Positions 58,811 through 64,000 of a stretch of DNA of 64,000 bases are shown here, piece after piece. Positions within the stretch are counted from its first letter, which is position 1; each line of letters opens with the position of its first letter. The translations under genes and the position numbers were made by a program. Origin of the DNA: Hypoxylon rubiginosum (taxonomy: Eukaryota; Ascomycota; Sordariomycetes; Xylariales; Hypoxylaceae); NCBI GenBank assembly GCA_902806565.1, contig CADCXA010000024.1, positions 1,054,001 through 1,118,000 on the forward strand, read 5' to 3'. The notes beneath the pieces were generated by a model. The model was not told the DNA's origin. It saw only the letters and a list, made by a program, of their open reading frames with translations, and did no database searches.

Positions 58811-59639
58811 TTAGACGAAGCTTGTCCGCTTCTTATTGAATGCTCTTTGATCTTTCAACCATTGCCGGTAGCCTGCCACACTCGAGATCTTCTCCCCGTA
58901 GAAGTCGGGGACTAAAACATTGCGTCATCGTTAGCGAACCTAGTCCCTTCTCTGTTGTGAGAATAGACTCCAAAGACGACTTACCAGCATTCCCGCTAAG
59001 CGAGCTGTTGCTCGGGTCCACCCTGTTCTTCTTGATGCGCGCGAAGAACTCGGCCTCCTTGACGGCCATGGGCTTCTTGACGCCGCGCTTGAAGGTGTAG
59101 AAGAGCGCGGAGCCGAGGCTGGGGCCGGCGAGCCAGCCGAGGCCCCCGAAGCCGAGGGTGATGATGCCGAGGGCGAAGAAGGGGTCCATCGGCACCTTGG
59201 TCAGCAGCCAGTCCATGTCGATGCTGACGAGCAGGGCCGCGCCCGCCGTGCCGCCGACCGCCATCGTGAGGAGGCTGCTGGCCAGCTGGAACCGCCGCCG
59301 CGTCTTGCGCAGCGTGAAGAAGGTGTTCCAGTCGAGCGTCGGCGTCGAGGACTCCGCGGCGGCGGCGGCGGCGGCGGATGTGGGGGCCGTCGTGGTGGAG
59401 GCATGGCGACGGGGGGTGTTGAATTGGCATTGCACTCGCGCAGGTCTTCTAGCGATCGGTTGGGTCTGGAACTTGATCGAGGGAACGGACTTCGAGGTAC
59501 GGGCCGTGCATTGTCGCTGCGAAAGAGCTGCCAGCGAGGAGTACTGGCAGCTTGCCCCTCTCGTGACTGTGGCCTGGAGCTTGAGACTGCGTGCGCCCAG
59601 GGCGCTCAGTCGCGCTGCTGATGTTGCGGGAGTCAACAT
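58811..59639 (-). CDS. pam17: Presequence translocase motor subunit PAM17
   Basis: Predicted 251-residue mitochondrial inner-membrane protein from exons 58985-59639 and 58811-58911; the 73-nt GT-AG intron joins SGNAG/V to PDFYGEKISSVAGYRQWLKD. Residues 1-80 form an Arg/Ser-rich presequence, followed by an Ala-rich stretch (about 88-96). The conserved core begins LDWNTFFTLRKTRRRFQLAS. Two membrane helices lie near 118-140 and 153-176 (LGIITLGFGGLGWLAGPSLG). The conserved C-terminus DFYGEKI...YRQWLKDQRAFNKK is recovered only after splicing, which supports the intron. PAM17 aids Pam18/Pam16 assembly at the TIM23 import motor. The coding strand of exon 1 is strongly GC-biased. Confidence 0.92.
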
Positions 59640-60871
59640 CTCATCTGGTATTGCTGCTCGCGGTGTGGCGGTGCATTAATGGTGGTATGGTGTTTGGGTG
59701 TAGATTTCTTGTCGTCGTTGGATAGCTGGCCAAGCTATACTAAAGCTTTGACGTCGTTTACTCGACGAAAAAAAGAGGCTTCCAAAAGCTCGAGCCACCC
59801 TGCCGCTCTATGACCGCACTAGCGCACGGATCATCTGTCTGCAAATTTATCTTTACATAATATGTACGCTTTATTGCATGTGAATGCCTCTATTGAAGCT
59901 CTTACCTGCTCTACGGAATAGTCACTTTCAAGGTTATCTAAGTGCATATATCGATTTCAACTAACTTCAACATATTCCACTTTAACAGTGTTGCTAAGCC
60001 TACAACTTACCTATACATGAGAACCCGGTCTATCTATATCCAACTCACGTAAATCCCGACTGCCAAAAAAATTCGTTCCCTACCTTTTAGGTAGCCGGTT
60101 GACATGGTGTGTTCCCATCTTTCAAGTTGTTGCAGGTCATGTGTAGCTACCGCCGAAAGACGTGGCAATTGACCTACTCGTACGGACGCCGACACTCTTT
60201 TTTATAGTGTTTTTAAACCTATTCTTCATTCGGCCTACTTGCCACCACATAATAGCTATAATATTCTACAGACTTTGACGATTTAGGAGCCATGATAGCT
60301 AACCTTGCCTCATACTTCTTACATCAAACAATGCCATAACCATATCGCTTCTCTTAGTATACGGCTGTCACAGACTTTGCAGTTAAGCACATGGTTATCC
60401 CTCCTGGTGCAACGGCTCTTAGAGAACCTTGGAATGCCAAGAAAGCTCGTCGTATCAAGTGTAAGAGCGAATTGTACGCACGTGGTGACCCTCGACTGTA
60501 CTGTTTAGACCGTTCGATATAACGTTCCTCATTGAGTTCAAGGGAAAAGTACAACTCTACTCCCGTATCTCTCAAATGCTTGAAATTTATGGTTTGTGAT
60601 AATGGCCTAGAAACGATTGCAAACTCTGTGTATCGAAACAGCCCTTTATCATGGTCTGTGATCAAGGCCTGTGATGGTGCCGCCCGGCTTGGCGGATCAT
60701 GAGAGTTACTGGATACCTACCAATCCCTCATCTTCTATTCAGTTTTACATATTCGTCCTCTCCTGCGATCTCTTATCAAATTTGACATAAAATTATTAAA
60801 TTTGCTCAGGATAATTTTCAACTCATCTTACCAACCCAAAGCCATCAACATTGCAGGATCAGTACCTAGAA
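59640..60871. other. Intergenic
   Basis: 1.2 kb between divergent genes (PAM17 and the small PPxY protein). AT-rich, with no supported ORF. Frames at 60305-60508 (+) and 60354-60665 (-) overlap each other and look random. Confidence 0.5.
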
Positions 60872-61369
60872 ATGGATTCGAAAAATGCTGTTTTATTCAG
60901 CCTCTACTTCTCAATTGGCATATACGCACTTATCACCGCATGGTGTGCATGCTTTTTGGCGAGAGAAATACAACAGGACGAGTCGGCAGCCAGTGGCTCT
61001 AAAAATGGCACACTTCGACACCTAAACCTCGCCATCACTTGGCTATTTTTCTGGCCACTTGCATCGACCTTGGTTCCCCTGTTCGTGTTCGTCGTGTCGA
61101 TGGGAGTTTACTTTGAAACTTCCGAGCTCTGCGACAGCTATATCGGCTGGGAATCAGAATACGTAGACGAGACGGGATCTCGAGACGAAAACAGCCATCA
61201 GAGGGATGTGTCTCCCTACTCAATCTCTAGGCGATCATCTCTCGAGCACTCATCTTCCGGGAGCTTGAATTATGAGCGCGAAGGGACTTCGACTCCGTCT
61301 CTTACTTCTAATTCAACAGTCTCCGAAGAGGACTCCGTAACGACGCCGCCACCACTATATGACTGGTAA
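60872..61369 (+). CDS. Small membrane protein with C-terminal PPxY motif
   Basis: A single-exon ORF of 165 residues from an ATG in context AGAAATGG. Two hydrophobic helices lie near residues 6-26 (VLFSLYFSIGIYALITAWCA) and 45-70 (LNLAITWLFFWPLASTLVPL and following). The last 90 residues are acidic, Ser/Thr-rich and disordered, and end in TPPPLYDW, which contains a PPxY motif (PPLY). PPxY tails recruit WW-domain HECT ligases of the Nedd4/Rsp5 family, so a membrane adaptor role in ubiquitin-dependent sorting is a reasonable inference. I do not recognise a named family. It is isolated from conserved genes and may be lineage-specific. Confidence 0.6.
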   Translation: MDSKNAVLFSLYFSIGIYALITAWCACFLAREIQQDESAASGSKNGTLRHLNLAITWLFFWPLASTLVPLFVFVVSMGVYFETSELCDSYIGWESEYVDETGSRDENSHQRDVSPYSISRRSSLEHSSSGSLNYEREGTSTPSLTSNSTVSEEDSVTTPPPLYDW

Positions 61370-61954
61370 ATCTCATTATCCGCGTGCCTATCTAGCAGGT
61401 TAGTGTCACGAGGCCAACTGTGTAATGGGAAAGTAACCACCGTGTTGGACAGAGAGCTATGAACTTAACCGCTGCCAGCTCCGGGTATGCATAAGAGCTG
61501 AGAACAAAGGAATTGTGACACCAACCTCCTAGGAGACCATGGGCTAAGACCCTGACTGTTAGGACTGGGCTCAGGGTTAGACGGAAATATAGGTACGATG
61601 CGAATTGGTTTTAGAGCGAGAACGGGGAAAGTAATACAGTTCGTGACACATACGGATAGATGGACGGAGCAATTTGCTTGTATGAGAGGCACAACTAACA
61701 AATCATTTGCATACATCTCTTATACATAGTACTCGAATTATGAAACATTTAATTCTAACATTGCAATGGGTATTTGGGTATACATAAAGTTCCTTCTAAA
61801 CCAGGTCCGCCCAAGCCAGTTCCGTCTAAACCAGTTACACGGCCATGAACTCCAGCCCAGATAAAAGTGTACTACTCTTTCCCTGCCATGTGTATGGCTC
61901 TTCTAATAGGCCTATCCAGTACCAAACCAAGGCCCTCTTCTGTTGCGAGAACCC
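61370..61954. other. Intergenic
   Basis: 585 bases between the PPxY gene and the orphan ORF. It contains a short direct repeat, taaaccag (61798 and 61827). No gene is supported. Confidence 0.5.
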
Positions 61955-62695
61955 CTAGCTCTGGAGTCTACGACGCTGACTCAATTGTATCCTCACTTTC
62001 CTAATTCTGCTTCTCCGTCTTATATAAAATGTTCGCCGCTTGCTTGGTCCAACTCCTTGGTTGATGGTAATATTATGTCCAATCGCGACGGCATCATTCC
62101 CAAAATGCCGTAAGGTACTCTCGCGGAATACGAGAAACGTTACAACTAGTAGCAGCAGAAAGACTTCCTTTTCTGCGTCTGATGGATACGGAGAGTGTAC
62201 CAGTAAGACTGAATGAGATGGAAGGGACGAGGAATCATGTCGGGGCCCAATGCAACTTGAGGAGGTTGTGATTGGGTAGTTCTGGGCGGTAAGCCTTTCA
62301 GCCCATTCCGCAAAGGCTCGGCCGTGAACGTTTAATAAGCCGTAGAAAATGATGAGAAATAGCGCAGTCACTTGAAGTCGTGGCTTACTCCTGAGGCGCT
62401 TCTCCGATTTCGGGATTAGGTGATATCTGGCGATAAATATTACCGTATAAAGAGTTGGGCCCGAGAAGGTCCTTATCTTGCGCTGGGTATCTATTGGCTG
62501 ATCTGAACTAGGAGAGCTACCTATATTCCAGCTTTGCGGGTGGTCGAGATAGGTAGGTAAGGAGTGAGCTTTGCGCGGAATTGAAGGGAAGTGTCTCTCC
62601 TTTTTTGGCAGATGACTCGGAGACAAGATAGCAGCTTTGGTCCTTTCGGGCGATATTCCAATAGTGAAACTCATTTCTCTATGTAGGGTAGACAT
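61955..62695 (-). CDS. Orphan ORF, possible membrane protein
   Basis: An uninterrupted 246-codon ORF from an ATG, in moderately AT-rich DNA where such a length is unlikely by chance. Two hydrophobic stretches (near 108-120 VTALFLIIFYGLL and 178-192 EVFLLLLVVTFLVF) sit in an otherwise basic sequence. It ends in an Arg-rich tail (RRRSRIRKVRIQLSQRRR). No family is recognised, and the composition is unusual for a globular protein. It could be a real lineage-specific gene, part of a spliced gene, or a chance frame. Confidence 0.3.
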   Translation of the reverse strand: MSTLHREMSFTIGISPERTKAAILSPSHLPKKERHFPSIPRKAHSLPTYLDHPQSWNIGSSPSSDQPIDTQRKIRTFSGPTLYTVIFIARYHLIPKSEKRLRSKPRLQVTALFLIIFYGLLNVHGRAFAEWAERLTAQNYPITTSSSCIGPRHDSSSLPSHSVLLVHSPYPSDAEKEVFLLLLVVTFLVFRESTLRHFGNDAVAIGHNITINQGVGPSKRRTFYIRRRSRIRKVRIQLSQRRRLQS

Positions 62696-62935
62696 GGTGA
62701 CTTGTGATGGAGTCTATCTAGCAGGCAATCAATACTGGAGGTTAGGAAAAAGAAATGAGGAAGAGAAAACAAAGTTCACGTATGGAGGCCAACATGGAAA
62801 TAAATACATAATTGAGTGTCTGTAGGTACATGTAGGTAGGTACCGGGGTAGATGACTACATGGATTTGCACTGCCCTCTAGTAGACATGACTCAGATTTG
62901 TCCTTTATCCTTTGACAAAACCTGGATGTAATAGT

Positions 62936-64000
62936 TCAGAAATTGAGAAGATATTTTGCCCCCAGCCTTAGCATTTCCATAAAATACCACAAATTTATGG
63001 AACCGGGGGCAATCTGTACAGTCTGATTCCCGTTCCCATCTTGTAAACTTTTATTTCTATTCCCAAGTTGTTGAGTCTTGTTCGTATCTCCCTTCGTTGT
63101 GCTCCAGTTAGCATTGCCTAGTTGAACTGTCGCGTTGTAATGCCCCAGGATACTCGACTCGTTCATTTTGGAACATGATTTTCTTTCGTTAGAACTGAAC
63201 GTGGGTTCCTCAGAAATGGGTAGCACATGGACTGAACGTCTTTGGAAAGAGAAAGAGTCATTGGCCATCTTGGTTATGTTGTCCGCTACTTGCTGGTACA
63301 TTGGGTCATCCTCGCTGGCAAACTTGCAGATTTGGCGATGGTTAGCGTCTAATGGTATCTGCTTCTCACGAGTGCCTGGCAATCCAAGAACTGCAGAGTC
63401 CTGGGGTACAACCTAAGTCTGCAGTTAGCAACACACTATAGAGAGTCAACAACCTGAGCTTACAATGCCGAAGCGACCAAGGGGTCGGGTTTCATAGAAG
63501 GTTAGAAACTGAAAGTCCTCAAGAAGCTGTCGGAAGTCGCTGGTGATAGTATTAAGAGTGGAATTATTCTTAAGTGCATCCATGAAGCTGTTGCTAGGGC
63601 TCCCCGACAGGGAACGAGCGATTTTTGCTACCATATCACCAACTTCTGCATGATTCCCCCCTTTATGGGGAGTACCAAAGAAGGCGATACCAAACGTTGA
63701 TTCGCGGATGGCTCTATAGGCTCTATCATTACTTGAATGAACTAGTGCCTGGGAATAGTTAGAAACTCCGTATGTAAGCTTAATGAGACTATTCCAGTAA
63801 CGTACCCGTTTCACAATAATCCCTCCTAAACTATGGCATATAAATATCAATGGGCGATCGGGATTTATCTGTTGTAAATACGGTAAGCTATTGCACCCCA
63901 ATAAACGTGTAAGGTACGTACAGTCCGGACTGCCTCTAACTGATTCAGGAGATTCTCAGCTTGCTCTGTTATGCCAGCAGTTGATGCTTGGAATGCTACA
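62936..64000 (-). CDS. SesB-like alpha/beta hydrolase with amyloid-type C-terminus (partial)
   Basis: The 5' end lies beyond the window. Four exons are visible: 63922-64000 (partial), 63806-63868, 63464-63748 and 62936-63412; the introns (53, 57 and 51 nt) are GT-AG and keep the frame. The protein is a SERAC1/lipase-like alpha/beta hydrolase: nucleophile elbow ICHSLGG (exon 2), the FFGTPHKGG motif (exon 3), then VVPQDSAVLGLPGTREKQIP and the catalytic-His region LDANHRQICKF (exon 4). In fungal NLRs this fold is an N-terminal effector domain, but here the protein stops about 120 residues later. The tail (62996-63139) has two pseudo-repeats rich in Asn, Gln and Gly beginning VQLGNANWS and QQLGNRNKS, resembling HET-s/sigma amyloid signalling motifs, as in Nectria SesB. 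A short hydrophobic end follows. A cell-death effector role is inferred. Confidence 0.7.
62996..63139 (-). other. Candidate amyloid signalling (prion-forming) motif
   Basis: About 48 codons inside the last exon of the SesB-like gene. Two copies of an approximately 18-residue unit start at VQLGN and QQLGN; GN is followed by polar N/T/K/Q residues, and a third half-unit GNGNQTVQI closes the run. HET-s-type motifs carry the same VQLGN core within repeats of about 21 residues, and sigma motifs are Asn/Gly-rich. Amyloid formation is inferred from sequence only. Confidence 0.5.

Overview
The window looks like nuclear DNA of a filamentous ascomycete (Pezizomycotina, most likely a sordariomycete). 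Reasons: eukaryotic genes with short introns (about 47-181 nt), GTAAGT-like donors and CTAAC/CTGAC branch sites; a fungal gene set (MEX67, MPH1, Src1/HeH, a NUC-1/PHO4-type bHLH factor, PAM17, fungal TFIID subunits); and an almost G/C-free block at the left edge that resembles DNA mutated by RIP. I saw no rRNA, tRNA or CRISPR.

Layout. 1-1.4 kb is an extremely AT-rich block with a sharp right edge. 1.4-9.6 kb has no supportable gene. 9.6-17.4 kb is accessory in character: a Frizzled/Smoothened-like 7TM receptor (+), a GH5 glycosidase (+), a stand-alone retrotransposon-Gag-like ORF (-) and a tail-anchored coiled-coil protein (-). 18.8-27.4 kb is a conserved block: TAF3 (-) and TAF7 (+) head to head, mitoribosomal mL54 (-), complex I NDUFB10-like (-) and a nucleolin/GAR2-like RRM-RGG protein (+). 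27.4-32.1 kb is a gene desert with decayed repeats. 32.1-41.4 kb holds a single-pass membrane protein (+), the MPH1/FANCM helicase (-) and, divergent from it, MEX67 (+). 41.4-44.9 kb is intergenic. 44.9-59.6 kb holds a kelch-like ectodomain membrane protein (+), Src1/Heh1 inner nuclear membrane protein (-), NUC-1 (-), UBA4/MOCS3 (+) and PAM17 (-). 60.8-64 kb is accessory again: a small two-TM protein with a C-terminal PPxY motif (+), an orphan ORF (-), and the 3' part of a lipase-like alpha/beta hydrolase (-).

Most genes are unrelated housekeeping functions: transcription initiation (TAF3, TAF7), ribosome biogenesis and mitochondrial translation (GAR2, mL54), respiration and import (NDUFB10, PAM17), mRNA export (MEX67), DNA repair (MPH1), nuclear envelope (Src1), phosphate regulation (NUC-1) and tRNA thiolation/urmylation (UBA4). 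The most interesting candidate is the right-edge hydrolase. It ends in an Asn/Gln/Gly-rich pseudo-repeat resembling fungal amyloid signalling motifs, which fits a SesB-like cell-death effector whose partner NLR may lie beyond the window. Exon structures are mine, worked out from reading frames and splice signals.
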